Of a stretch of DNA of 64,000 nt, positions 36,665-48,535 are shown piece by piece. The stretch is taken from NCBI GenBank assembly GCA_020205615.1, contig CM035161.1, positions 3,960,526 to 4,024,525 of the forward strand. Direction: 5' to 3'. How positions within the stretch are numbered: position 1 is the stretch's first letter; every line of letters begins with the position of its first letter. Position numbers and translations under genes: made by a program. The DNA is from Panax quinquefolius (lineage: Eukaryota; Streptophyta; Magnoliopsida; Apiales; Araliaceae). A model generated the notes under the pieces. That model made no database searches. It was not told the DNA's origin and worked only from the letters and a program-made list of their open reading frames with translations.

Positions 36665-37120
36665 TCGAAAAATGGTGTTGGGACTTCATCTACTCGCTCA
36701 ATTATCATCCCAAGACCAATAGGGGAGATTACCCTCTTGATTAAACAGAAATGGTCATTGGGTCTTCATCTACTCTGCTCAACCATCATCCCAAGACCAA
36801 TAGGGCGACATTACCTCTTCATTAAAACAGAAATGGTCGTTGGTCTTCATCTACTCGCTTGACCATCATCCCAAGACCACCAAGGCGATTACCTCTTCTA
36901 TTAAACAGAAATGGTCATTGGTCTTCATCTACTCGCTTCACCATCATCCCAAGACCAATAGGCGTGATTACCTCTCTTCGATTGAACAGAAATGGTCATT
37001 GGGTCTTCATCTACTCGCTTCGACCATCATCCCGAAGACCATAGGGCGGATTACCTCTTGATTGAAACAGAAATGGTTGTTGGGTCTTCATCTACTCTAC
37101 TTGACCATCATCTTTAACAC
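36665..37120. repeat. Tandem repeat block 2 of Tat-1 (about 77-82 bp unit)
   Basis: There are six copies of a unit with AGAAATGGTCATTGG, TCTTCATCTACTCGC and CATCATCCCAAGACCAATAG, differing by small indels mostly at CG sites. The block lies between the primer site and the pol remnant. Confidence 0.85.
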
Positions 37121-37321
37121 CGACCACCACTTCTTGCCAATTATGGGCGGGTGCCTTTTACTTGCCTTCGGTCATGATCCTGCTCTTTATCAGCAACAAA
37201 GACCAACCATCTTCGGGCTTTGCCGTGGGATCTCGAACGAGAACCCCCTGATTGGTGCCATAACTTCCGATGTAGAACAACTGGAAATATTGTGATTGAT
37301 AGCTCAAGAATACTAGAAAAA

Positions 37322-37341
37322 CGCCCTCCTTCTAGCGCCAA
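37322..37341 (-). other. Tat-1 primer-binding site
   Basis: On the minus strand, TTGGCGCTAGAAGGAGGG follows the 5' LTR directly, as in Tat/Ogre-type elements. Confidence 0.7.
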
Positions 37342-38002
37342 TGTTAACGCCAGAATCTTCTGTCACGTCCCAATCACGTAAGACGCCCTGATCCTGCACA
37401 GTAAACACGATAAACACCACAAGCTTGACGGCGGTTCACGGGGATAGCTTTCAAAGTGAGAGTCGATATCGTGTTCACAAGATTAAACAATGGAGGAATA
37501 TAATGTCTAGTGTCTTGAGAGAGAAATAATAATTCTCTGTATATATGTGATTATGAATGAAGAAGTGTATTAGAAACACACTCTTTGTGAAGACTTCTTC
37601 TAAGTTATACTCTCTTTGCCTCGGATTACGGTGCCACCCACTATTACCCGACACACCCCTTGATCCGATGGGTTCCACCGATCGCATATAGTTTATCCAC
37701 CGCTTTTTGGTCATTTATTTCCCACCGCCACGTACTGTTATAATCCCATCCACATTAATGCATGGCAGTTCTACTAGTCAACCAGTCATGCTTTTTCATC
37801 ATTACAAGTCAAAGATGTAGATATTTAAATATATGATGGGTTGATCCATTCGATTGGGTCCTATACTGTAGAAGAACTTAATAAAGATAATAAAGTGACT
37901 AGATCCAATAATGTCAACACCCAATAATGAAGACCCAATGGACTAACTGAATATGTAGGCCCAATTCAATCGGTCCAATAAGAGAAATATCACGACCCAA
38001 TA
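37342..38002 (-). repeat. Tat-1 5' LTR
   Basis: It matches 33096-33749 throughout, with small indels. Its outer end (plus orientation) is CACGACCCAATA, followed by the ACTAC duplication. Confidence 0.88.
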
Positions 38003-38030
38003 ACTACTATTCTTTTTTTTTTTATTCTTC
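38003..38030 (-). pseudogene. Severed 5' end of the DUF3774 gene
   Basis: On the minus strand, a long A-run and GAATAGTAGT lead into the target duplication that continues in the gene body at 33095. The expected start ATGAGTAGTG is present except for one missing G, so the original start codon is either mutated or mis-sequenced next to the A-run. The original promoter should lie in 38030-38817. Confidence 0.45.
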
Positions 38031-38817
38031 TCAATTCTATGTCAAAATTAAATGACTCTGAATTACTGTAATTTAAGAAGATATAGCTCTAGGCTCTAAC
38101 TAAGAAAGATGCGTTTTTAGCTTTTATAGTAACACTGCTGCCTTGGTATATATATATTATATATATACAACCCCCTCTACAGACATACTACTAGCCTGCC
38201 CTAGGAAATACTATTACAGTAGTCCACTAATTAATTAATATAAAAACTGTGTGCACCAATTGAATTAATTTGACTGCTAAAACTAAACCCAGCAACTTTA
38301 TTTAGACGGTATTTAACCCATTGATTTATCTTTCTACTATCTAATCCTACGAAACTAAAAACCACTGGCAAGGAAAGGAAGCGTACACTTTTCAGTTGAG
38401 CAGGTCAAAACGTATTCGGACAATAATAAATTGAAGGTCCCCCGTCCGGCCGTCCCTATAACTATAATAAGCAGCATTATGGGCAGAGGCCCCATTAAGC
38501 ATTCATAAAGGCCCCGCATTTCCATCCGGGCCTGGGTTGCACCATTTGCATTTTATTATACATAAACTAAACTATTAGTAGTATTCCGTTAATACTACTA
38601 ATTCAATAAAACACTAATTTACACCTAATTTTTATAAAATTTATCCTACTTATGAGAATGAACTTACTCATTTCATATAATTTTTCTGGCAAAAATAAGA
38701 TAAAATTACTCTAATATATACTAGTATTTATATTAACTTTTTTTATTATTATTTATTAAAAATATATTGTACCAAAGCCTCCCCTAAACTTAAATTCTGG
38801 GGCTATCCATATATCTT
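38031..38817. other. Probable upstream region of the DUF3774 gene
   Basis: This is non-repetitive sequence with a TATATATATTATATATATA tract near 38149-38167 and no open frame. It was presumably the promoter before Tat-1 separated it from the gene body. Confidence 0.35.
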
Positions 38818-39075
38818 TACTCCTCTCGTTTTAATTAATTCTGTTTTGACTTTTTAAGTCAAATTGACTATTTTAAATTAAAATTAAGCATATATAAATA
38901 TATTTCTAAAATTATAAAAATTTGAATTAGTAATAAATTGTATATACTTTCTTTTAGTTATAATCTCTTCACCTATATTTTAGCAAAAATAGTAAAAAGA
39001 TTAGTTTTAAAAATAGTCAATTTGACTTTAAAAAGTCAAAATTGAAAGAATTAATTTTATTGACGATGAGATATT
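38818..39075. mobile_element. Stowaway-like MITE
   Basis: About 50-bp inverted arms bound the element. The left arm contains TCTGTTTTGACTTTTTAAGT and the right arm the complementary AGTCAATTTGAC..AAAGTCAAAATTG. The outer end ACTCCTCTCG resembles the CTCCCTCCGT start of Stowaway elements. There is no coding capacity. Confidence 0.65.
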
Positions 39076-39139
39076 AAAATAATTCGCCTAATTCCAATTA
39101 TAGCATGACATATTTTAAAAAACATACCTTTTAAATAAA

Positions 39140-39246
39140 AGTAATGTTACAGACACAAATTATTTTATAAACATTTTACAAACTGTTAATGTGGCATAGT
39201 CCACCTCAACATATTGATCAACAAATTGTTTCAATGTAGTCTTCGG
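39140..39246. mobile_element. Left half of a MITE split by Gyp-3
   Basis: AATGTTACAGACACAAATTATTT and TATAAACATTTTACAAACTG are matched as inverted repeats at 47660-47712 (GTTTGTAAAATAGTTTGTCTCC, AGCATT). The two halves were one element before Gyp-3 inserted. Confidence 0.6.
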
Positions 39247-41662
39247 TGTGAGACCCCAGATTTTATTAATAAAGATTTAAATTTTGTCGAAATAATTTTT
39301 TAATATTATGGTGTGAATTTGAGATAATATTATAGTTGTGGATAGTATTTATAAATTTTGCAAAGTATGCAAGTGGTTATATTATATTCGATTGGTCGGG
39401 GAATATTCTTATTTAGCGGGAATATTCAATAACTACTCAATCATTGGTGGACCCTAATAATGTAATTATTGTCGAATTGAGAAAACGACAAAAATATTTT
39501 ATTGAATTAATCATGGAAGTTTTACCGCTGATATCTTTGTTGAACTACTCTTAGTAAAAAAATACAATGAATACGTGTGGTTGCGTAAGAAGACACGGTA
39601 TTGATTATCGATCTTATGTGAGTTTCACTCACCATTCCATTATTGTCGATTAATAATATGAATTATTATAATGATAATGACGCTTTTGTTTTATTCAGAT
39701 TATTAACGTAATAAAACAAAACATCTTTTATATAAAATAGAATACTTTATTAAAGTTATTACATAAATAGAATATATTATATTTTATTATGCGTAGTGTT
39801 GCGTAGTGTTTTGCGTAATGTTTTGCGTAGTATTGCGTAGTGTTTGCATAGTAAAGAAACGTTTTTATATAAATAGAATATATTATATTTTATTTAAAAG
39901 ATTTTTCTTTAAATATGGATAGTCGATTAAAGTAAATCAATCTGGACCGTTCATGGATTAGTTACTATGCATTCCATTTTCCTATAAATAAAGCTCATTC
40001 CTTCATTATTTTCTTAATTCATTGAAACTCTGCAGAGAGAAATTATAGAGAGGCTTATAGAGAGAAAGTTATAGAAAGAAGAAGAGTATTCTCGCTACTT
40101 CACTACTTCTATATTCAGTTCTTTTTACTGTAAGGGTGTTATTCTTTCTTCTTGAAGAGAACTTCTGTTATTCCATTCACTATTATTCTGTTGGAATAAC
40201 CTGTAAAAGTGATATACCCTATACATAACCTGTATATGCGGCATATCCTATACTTGGTGAAATCCTTATATTATTCCATTCTTATTTATTCTGTTGGAAT
40301 AACCTGTATACGCGGTTTACCCTATACTTGGTGACATTCTTCTATTATTCTGTTGGAACATCCTGTGCATGTGTTTTTACACCTGACCAATTTCCGCTTT
40401 TTATTATTCTGCTGGAACATCCTCGTGCATGTGTTTTTTACACCGGACTCGGTTCCGCTCTTTTATCATTCTCGCTGGAATATCCTATCTCGTGTGTTTT
40501 ACACCGGATCCGGTTCCATCTTTATTATTCTGTTGGAACATCCCGCTTGTGTGAATTTCACCGACCGGTTCCGTTATTATTATTCTTTGGACAACTCGCC
40601 TATCATGTCGCAAGCACCGCATGCATGGTGATTTCTTTTGTTATTCCATTCTTTATTATACTCACTTGGTTAAAACTTGGACTTCTATACTCCATGAAAT
40701 TAGTAGAATATCCTTGATATTTGCGTTTCATCCAAAGATCTTTCATGGAAATATTCTTCCGATCATTCTTGAATTTTACTCTCGAAAACAAATGTCATGT
40801 TGACAATTTGGACGTTAATAATTCATGGATTAAATAATTCTTGAACTTGTTTTATTGAATTATTATGTCATTGTCATCATCCTCATGTTATATTATGTTA
40901 TCTTCGCTTACGCACGATGCGTAGATGAACTTAGTATGATTATGACCATGGATCATTCGGTATAATCACGACTTGATATAAATGATGTGACAAAAGTCCT
41001 CGATGGCACGTAATGCGTTGATGGATAGTTTTTGGTATGATTATGACCAGAGGTGATTCGGTATAGTAATGACCATTGATAATTTGATGAAAATCCTTGA
41101 CCGTGGTAAAGGGATAATTAGATGTGGTGGTTTATTTATTGTCGAGTCTCAAATGATAAAAATTGATGAAAACTTTTTAAAACCTAAAAGATAGTAGACT
41201 TTATTCTCTACTTGACTTTTTTAATGGATTGCTTATTCATACCGCAGCTTAAACCGGTTGTCTATTGTATTTTATCGGTTTTAACATCATTTGTTGAAGC
41301 TAATGATAATTTATTCGCATTATCTTAGTCATAATATTTCTTCTTGGGCTAGTTGAGCTCACCCTTTTCTTTCACCGTTCTTCGGAAATGAGAACATAGT
41401 CGGGACGAGTCGGGAACGCAAGTAATGGTCCGGAGGATAGCATTAGTAGTCCTCACTATTCCGTGAAATAGTGTAATAATAGTTGTAATGAGGACTCCTT
41501 TTGAGTTTGTATAATATCTAGTAGACAATATTTGTATTCAAACTCACGGTTTATGTCGTATTGTTACCACAACAGCTTAAGTTAGTAAGTTGTATTTGAA
41601 TTTATGTACCATGTAAGTGGCGACCCAAGATGGGTGACGATACCTAATTTTGGGGCGCTATA
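39247..41662 (+). repeat. Gyp-3 5' LTR
   Basis: It starts TGTGAGACCCCAG and ends ATTTTGGGGCGCTATA. It includes GCGTAGTGTT short repeats (39788-39850) and a TATA box. A roughly 65-80 bp tandem block (40170-40600) contains TTATTCTGTTGGAACATCCTG, GTGTTTTACACC and GGTTCCGC words. Confidence 0.88.
39980..39990 (+). promoter_or_regulatory. TATA box of Gyp-3 5' LTR
   Basis: CCTATAAATAAAGC is followed within 50 bp by an AGAGAGAAATTATAGAGAG leader. It is repeated at 45957-45967 in the 3' LTR. Confidence 0.6.
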
Positions 41663-41682
41663 GTTGGTATCAAAGCTTAGGG
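41663..41682 (+). other. Gyp-3 primer-binding site
   Basis: GTTGGTATCAAAGCTTAGGG directly follows the 5' LTR. It is identical in type to the Gyp-1 primer site. Confidence 0.8.
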
Positions 41683-41879
41683 ATATGATCCTCGGCTAAG
41701 ATGTGAGAATAGTACTAGGAGGGAGAGACGGGAATTCATTCGCTAGTATGACCTACCTAAGTTTATTTGGTATTTGATTGGTCACGTAGATATAGTGATA
41801 ATATGTTGCATGTTAATTAACCCTTGTTTTGTGACAAGGTTTGTATTTAGATGTTGTGAATAGGGCTCGGTTATTGGAG

Positions 41880-42660
41880 CGATAATGAGTCACTTCAACC
41901 AAAAGGTAACGACCAACAACACGATAATAATCATAATTCATGCGTGAATTGACCATCTAACAATGATGACCATCGTGGGAGAAATTATCATGCCAAGAAT
42001 GGTAACCACTTGATTGGTAATCATGGCCAAGATAATAGAAGTGGAAATTTCAAGAAGAGAAGGTCATTTAGCTCGATTTTGTCGTGCACCAAAGTCAAGT
42101 CCAATTTGGGACGGTGGCACCAAAGGCGATACTGGATAAAACAAAGCTCGGTGGTTTCATGAAGAAGCGCGTTTTCATGACTTCTTAAAAAGAAAGTGAC
42201 TCGAACGGGTTAGCACGGGTTAGTTAATTATAAATTCTTGCTAAGTCTATACCTTATAAGATACCGGTTCTACCCATTCTTTTATCTCGCTTGCTTTGCT
42301 CAACATTTAAATTTGACTCAGGAGAAGTTAGACTTTAACTTATTGGTTGAAACTTCGTTGGGAGAAACCTTCACACCTCCAATCGCTTTATTAATCTTGT
42401 TGTTTCAAATAAACACTTTCACGCTACTTCGTCGATATTATCTCTTTGAAAATATTTGCCTTTGATGGTATTTTAGGAATCAATTGGTTAACTACTCATC
42501 ATTCTTTTCGTAAGGTTGTTAGCTTTTATATTCATAACCAAACTACTAAAGTCAATTATTGTCATATCAAGCCATAAGTAAAGAGCCCCGAACCTTTCGT
42601 TGTTGACTTCCTTGTGTGGAATGCACCGTTTGGGACTTTCTTCAGGCGACATCGTGAATG
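41880..42660 (+). pseudogene. Gyp-3 gag-protease remnant
   Basis: The gag linker (asparagine- and histidine-rich, 41920-42050) leads to a zinc-knuckle trace, HLARFCRAP, near 42066. Next comes a protease-like piece, CFAQHLNLTQEKLDFNLLVE near 42295, equivalent to the Gyp-1 protease, and then GINWLTTHHSF near 42478. The active-site DSG region is not preserved. Nothing after the protease is recognisable. Confidence 0.65.
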
Positions 42661-42664
42661 AAGA

Positions 42665-45200
42665 TGGCAAGTTTATAGGTATCATTGTGAGGTGCTATCT
42701 AGGTTAAGGGATAGAAGTCACAGGTTGGTATCAATGTGACGTACTATCCAAGTCTTGGATGAGAGTCACAGCTTTGAATGATATTTCTATTATTAATAAA
42801 TTTCTGGCGATTCTTGAAGACTTCTTAGCCTACTTAGAGCGTGAAATCGAATTTTGTATTGACCCCAAAGATAAAAACCCATTTCTTAAACCCTCAAATA
42901 TTTCTTCAACTAAATGAACAGTTTACGTGGTTTATGATGAAAGTCATAATAAAAGCATTGGACTAATGAAAATCATGGGTATTCGTGGTATTAGTAAGTT
43001 TTATGATGAGTTATGTTGGTTAGTATGTGAAAACATGAGAGTTTATTAGAAATCACAAAGAGTTAAAAATCAGATTTTGGTGAAAAACGTAACATGAAAT
43101 TCAATAGACCATATCTCCTATTATATTTTGAATTTTTGAATGTGGTCAAGTCCTAGAGTTAGATCTATGAGTTACCTAACTAATCCAAGTGGGATTACTG
43201 GAAAAGGTGTTGTAGATTTTTGTGTGGACTGATTTTAGCAAAGGAGGCCAAAGCTGTAAATTTCGAAAATGCTACTGCCCAGAAACTTTAAGGGACTGTT
43301 TCGGCCACTTAAATTATGAGAAAAATTCTGGCCTTTTGGGACATGAAGTTATATGGTATAAAGTACCTCCTGTCCAAAAATGAGCTCATTCTGACTTAAA
43401 ATGAGCAAGTTATGACTATTTCAATATTTAGGTTTTTCCCGATTTAAAATGCTATAACCGAGTTCTATAACTCCGATGACCATGAAATTTAAACTAGAAG
43501 CTCACGTTAACATGTGTAAGATCCTGCCAAGATTTGGGAATTTTTGGAGTTAAACTTGAGGTAGCTAATTTCTTAAGGAATTAATTAGAAATTGATTTTT
43601 GAAAAATAGTAAATGAATTTTAAAAATTCCGAGAAAAATATATTTTCATCATGGGACTATATTATACTAAATCCCAGAAAAGAAATATTTTTGGGACTGA
43701 TTTGGTATTTTTCATGAAAATAGTTTAGTTACTTAACATATGAGTTAAATATGTTATGTGAAAGAATAAAGTTGAAAATAGGATTTTATGGCTAGAATCT
43801 TATATAGAGTATATGCATATTTTTTTTGAGAGATTTGATAATTGGTGATGATATCTTATGAGTATGACATTTTTGAATGATTAAATGCATTATATGGTAA
43901 AGCGTAAACAATTAAGATAAATTGTTTATAAATTTAAGAAGTGATTAAAATATTGTTATAATATTAATGATATTAGATTATGAGATTATTAAGTGATTGA
44001 AAACATGGGGATATTCTTGAATCTGGATAAATTATATTATAAATGTTTAATATTTATCCTTTATCTCATTTGATTGATTCTTTATATCATTATCCTCACG
44101 CTTATATTATGTTGAAAGTCATCTCGTGGCAGTAGCAGTCGTAGATGGACTTGGTATGATTATGACTGAGGATTGTTTTAAGATAATCATAATCAGTAAT
44201 TGAAAACACAATTATCTTTAGTGTAGTGCATGGATAATTTGTGGTCGTGATACTAATGAATACACGATTATCTTTGGTAGTAGTGCATGGATAATTTGTG
44301 GTCGTGATACTAATGAATACACAATTATCTTTGGTAGTAGTGCATGGATAATTTGTGGTCGTGATACTAATGAATACACGATTATCTTTGGCCGTAGTGC
44401 ATGGATAATTTGTGGTCGTGATACTAATGAATACACAATTATCTTTGGTCGTAGTGCATGGATAATTTGTGGTCGTGATACTAATGAATACACGATTATC
44501 TTTGGTCCGTAGTGCATGGATAATTTGTGGTCGTGATACTAATGAATACACAATTATCTTTGGTAGTAGTGCATGGATAATTTGTGGTCGTGATACTAAT
44601 GAATACACGATTATCTTTGGTAGTAGGTACGGGATAATTTGTGGTCGTGATACTAATGAATACACAATTATCTTTGGTAGTAGTGCTTGAATAATTTGTG
44701 GTCGTGATACTAATGAATATACAATTATCTTTGGTAGTAGGTATGGATAATTTGTGGTCGTATACTAATGAATATCCTCGGCCGTAGTAGTGCGGGGATG
44801 ATTCGATGATATGGATTAATTATTGAAATGAGTCTCAAAGAATGAAATATTAATTCATGGATGTGGTAAAAGTCATCTTTGGTCAGTAGTGCATTGATAG
44901 ACTTGGTATGATTATGACCACGGATTATTCGGTATAATCATGATCAGTAATTGAAAACACGAATATCCTTAGCCAAGAAGGTGCATGGATAATTCATGGT
45001 TGTGATACTATTAAGCTACGCCTCAAAGATTATTGGTTTTACAAATTGTATATCTTTTTAGCCCAGAAGTGCAAATATGAATTGTTTATGAATAGCTTTG
45101 CGATTTCAAAGATGAATTTAATATTTTTAAACGATAAAGGTATTCAAGGTATCCTCATCTCTTTATCATACCAGTATCGCACCTAATTTCGAGGGCGAAA
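42665..45200 (+). repeat. LTR-like segment forming most of the Gyp-3 interior
   Basis: Positions 43560-43740 are the plus-strand counterpart of Gyp-2 LTR sequence near 10430-10560 (AAAAGAAATATTTTTGGGA, GTAAATGAATTTTAAAAATT). Two copies of a 48-bp word with GGTATCA.TGTGA.GT.CTAT lie at 42675-42770 and match 30305-30350. The segment lacks LTR termini, so it looks like LTR sequence that replaced or expanded the lost pol. Confidence 0.55.
44110..44830 (+). repeat. Minisatellite of about 57-60 bp, ten units
   Basis: The unit contains ATTATCTTTGGTCGTAGTGC, ATGGATAATTTGTGG and TCGTGATACTAATGAATACA. The arms ATTATC and GATAAT are self-complementary. It is built on the same CTTTGG..GTAGTGCA core as the Gyp-2 array. 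Long open frames across it on both strands are produced by the repeat period and are not genes. Confidence 0.85.
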
Positions 45201-45219
45201 TTCCATAAGGAGGGGAGAT

Positions 45220-47625
45220 TGTGAGACCCAGATTTTATTAATAAAGATTTAAATTTTGTCGAATAATTTTTTTAATATTATGGTGTGAATTTGAGATAAT
45301 ATTATAGTTGTGGGTAGTATTTATAAATTTTGCAAAAGTATGCAAGTTTATATTATATTCGATTGGTCGGGGAATATTCTATTTAGCGAGGAATATTCGT
45401 ATAACTACTCAATCATTGGTGGACCCCACAAATGTAATTATTGTTTGATTGAGAAAATGACAAAAATATTTTATTGAAATAACTACGGAAGTTTTACCGT
45501 TGATAATTGTTGAACTACTTCCATTAGTAAAAAATGCAAAGAATATGTGTGGTTGCATAAGAAGCACTCAGTATTGATTATTGATGCTTATGTGAGAAGT
45601 CACCGGTTTGATTCCATTATCACGATTAATAATATGAATTATTATAATGATAATGACGCTTTTGTTTTATTCAGATTATTAACGTAATAAAATGTAAACA
45701 TCTTTTATATAAAATAGAATACTTTATTAAAGTTATTCTATAAATAGAATATATTATATTTTATTATGCATAGTGTTGCATAGTGTTTTGCATAGTGTTT
45801 TGCATAGTATTGCATAGTGTTTGTATAGTAAAATGTTTTTATATAAATAGAATATATTATATTTTATTTAAAAGATTTTTCTTTAAATATGGACCGTCAG
45901 ATTAAAGTAAATCAATCTGGACCGTTCATGGATTAGTTACTATGCATTCCACTTTCCTATAAATAAGCTCATTCCTTCATTATTTTCTTACTTAATTCAT
46001 TGAAACTTCTGAGAGAGAAATTAAAAGAGAGAAGCTATAGAGAGAAAGTTATAGAAAGAAGAAGAGTATTCTGCTACTTCACTACTTCTATATTCAGTTC
46101 TTTTACGGTAAGGGGTGTTATTCTTTCTTCTTGAAGAGAACTTCTGTTATTCCATTCACTATTATTCTGTTGGAATAACCTGTAAAAGTGATATACCCTA
46201 TACATAACCTGTATATGCGGCATATCCTATACTTGGTGAAATCCTTATGTTATTCCATTCTTATTTATTCTGTTGGAATAACTCAGATATCTGCTTATTT
46301 ACCCTATACTTGGTGACATTCTTCTATTATTCATTGGAACATCCTGCTCATGTGTTTTACACCTGACTCGATTCCGCTTTTATTATTCATTGGAACATCC
46401 TGCTCATGTGTTTTACAATCGGACCGGTTCCGCTTTATCATTCTCATTGAATATCCTATCTGTGTGTTTTACACCGGATCCGGTTCCATCTTTATTATTC
46501 TCATTGGAACATCCCGCTTGCGTGTGAATTTCACCGACCGTTCCGTTATTATTATTCTGCTGAACAACCTCGCCTATGCTAAGCAATCATGCATGGTGAT
46601 TTCTTTTGTTATTCCATTCTTTATTATACTCGGTTGGTTAAAACTTGACTTCTATACTCCATGAAATTAGTAGAATATCCTTGATATTTGCGTTTCATCC
46701 AAATCTTTCATGGAAATATTCTTCCGATCATTCTTGAATTTTACTCTACGTAAACAAAGATCATGTTGACAATTTGACGTTAATAATTCATGGATTAAAT
46801 AATTCTTGAACTTGTTTTATTGAATTATTATGTCATTGTCATCATCCTCATGTTATATTATGTTATCTTTTGACTTACGTGCATAGATGAACTTAGTATG
46901 ATTATGACCACGGATCATTCGGTATAATCACGACTTGATATAAATGATGTGACAAAAGTCCTCGAATGGGCACATAATGCAATGATGGATAGTTTTTGGT
47001 ATGATTATGACTGGGGTGATTCGGTATAGTCATGACCATTGATAATTTGATGAAAATCCTTGGACCGTGGTACGAGGATAATTAGATGTGGTGGTTTATT
47101 TATTAAAATCGAGTCTCAAATGATAAAAATTGATGAAAACTTTTAAAACCTAAAAGATAGTAGACTTTATTCTCTACTGACTCTTTTAATGGATTGCTTA
47201 TTCACGCATGCTTAAACCGTTTGTCTATTGTATTTTATCGGTTTAACATCATTGAAGGCTAATGATAATTTATTCTGCATTATCTTAGTCATAATATTTC
47301 TTCTTGGGCTAGTTGAGCTCACCTTTCTTTCACCGTTTCTTCTGAAAATGAACACATAATGGGACGAGTCTGAGGAACGGGAGTAATGGTCCGAGAGGAT
47401 AGCATTAGTAGTCCTCACTATTACGTGAAATAGTGTGATAATAGTTGTAATGAGGACTCCTTTTGAGTTTGTATAATATCTAGTAGACAATATTTGTATT
47501 CAAACTCACGGTTTATATCGTATTGCATACCTACGCCAGTTAGGTTAGTAAGTTGTATTTGAATTTATGTACCATGTAAGTGGCGACCCAAGATGGGTGA
47601 CGATACCTAATTTTTGGCGTCCACA
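45220..47625 (+). repeat. Gyp-3 3' LTR
   Basis: It matches the 5' LTR throughout. Many CG sites of the 5' copy are CA or TG here, for example the GCGTAGT series reads GCATAGT at 45767-45830. It ends TTTTTGGCGTCCACA. Confidence 0.88.
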
Positions 47626-47712
47626 TTCACCCTCACAAATATGTTGATGTGAAATATCTTAGCACATCAATGAGCTTATAAAATGTTTGTAAAATAGTTT
47701 GTCTCCAGCATT
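47626..47712. mobile_element. Right half of the MITE split by Gyp-3
   Basis: It is the inverted counterpart of 39150-39240 (see that entry). Confidence 0.55.
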
Positions 47713-47947
47713 ATTCTTTAAATAACATACTCCCTTAAATAACATATCTTTTCGTTTTGCAGATTATTTTAAAAAATAAGTAGGGTCGCGGGTGATATTT
47801 TTGTAAATGAAAGAAAAGCAAGTGGAGTCACTCTCTTTTAATATTATTTTATTTTTTAAAAGAATTTTCAAAATGACATAATTTTAATAAAATTATGTTA
47901 TTTAATAGAGATATATTATTTAAGAGGTATGGTTTAGATCCGTTCTC

Positions 47948-47973
47948 TCCCCCCCCCCCCCCCCCCCTCCCCT

Positions 47974-48039
<66 letters not shown>
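47948..48039. repeat. Poly-C run and (TA)n microsatellite
   Basis: A C-run of about 20 with a few T interruptions is followed by about 31 TA dinucleotides. The exact length is unreliable in any assembly. Confidence 0.8.
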
Positions 48040-48040
<1 letters not shown>

Positions 48041-48043
<3 letters not shown>

Positions 48044-48260
48044 TCAGTCGTCACTTATCTTCTTTACTTAATCTTCACCCCCCTTTAGCAGCGGACGTGA
48101 CGATTTTGGTCATACAACAACTGTCGTCATACTTTTAGCGACGGACAACATATAGCGTCGCTAAAAATATAAAGTGATTGTATGGTGACCGAACCGTCAC
48201 GGATCTCTGCTTAAAGGGGTGTGAAAGACGTAGTAAGAAGATAAGTAGATGACTTGATCT
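48041..48260. mobile_element. Palindromic MITE between (TA)n tracts, copy 1
   Basis: The whole 220 bp folds back on itself. The outer arms AGATCAGTCGTCACTTATCT and AGATAAGTAGATGACTTGATCT pair, as do the inner arms TTTTAGCGACG and CGTCGCTAAAA. It is bounded by (TA)n on the left and (AT)n then (GT)n on the right. There is no coding capacity. Confidence 0.7.
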
Positions 48261-48261
48261 C

Positions 48262-48305
<44 letters not shown>

Positions 48306-48494
48306 TCTTGATCAAGTCCTGACTCCGGACTTCCTTAAAATTCGTAATTTTATTTTTTTTGCTTTTTTAAACAACTAAAAAAGTTTAATATTTTATGGGC
48401 TGAATTTTTCTATAATCAAATTGTGTTTAGGCGTGATTTGGATACATATAACAAAATATATATCTCAGACTCATGGAATCCTGACTAGAACCTA

Positions 48495-48535
<41 letters not shown>

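Larger units (their letters stand above)
33096..38002 (-). mobile_element. Tat-1: Ty3/gypsy element of Tat/Ogre-like type inserted in the DUF3774 gene
   Basis: It is flanked by ACTAC (33091-33095 and 38003-38007). The LTRs are 33096-33749 and 37342-38002. The minus-strand primer site TTGGCGCTAGAAGGAGGG lies next to the right LTR and is typical of Tat-lineage elements. Minus-strand pol remnants (RNase H end and integrase zinc region) lie at 35690-36660. Two tandem-repeat blocks and a plus-strand (antisense) coding-like block lie between pol and the 3' LTR. This layout resembles Tat/Retand elements. Gag and most of RT are not recognised, so this copy is defective. Confidence 0.85.
39247..47625 (+). 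mobile_element. Gyp-3: large-LTR gypsy element, plus strand, gag-protease remnant only
   Basis: The 5' LTR is 39247-41662 (2416 bp) and the 3' LTR 45220-47625 (2406 bp). The Met-type primer site lies at 41663-41682, and the purine tract CCATAAGGAGGGGAGAT ends at 45219. LTR termini (TGTGAGACCCC.., ..TTTTGGCGTCCACA) and internal motifs mark it as a relative of Gyp-1. The interior keeps gag-protease traces but no RT, RNase H or integrase. Much of it is instead an LTR-like segment with a minisatellite. The flanks TTCGG and TTCAC are an imperfect target duplication. Confidence 0.85.

Noticed and set aside
40328..40717. Open frame of about 129 codons in the Gyp-3 5' LTR
   Set aside because: It follows the tandem block of the LTR, and the matching region of the 3' LTR is shifted. 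This is a repeat artefact.
44102..44690. Long open frames across the Gyp-3 minisatellite on both strands
   Set aside because: They arise because the repeat unit lacks stops in those frames. The peptides are periodic and match no family.
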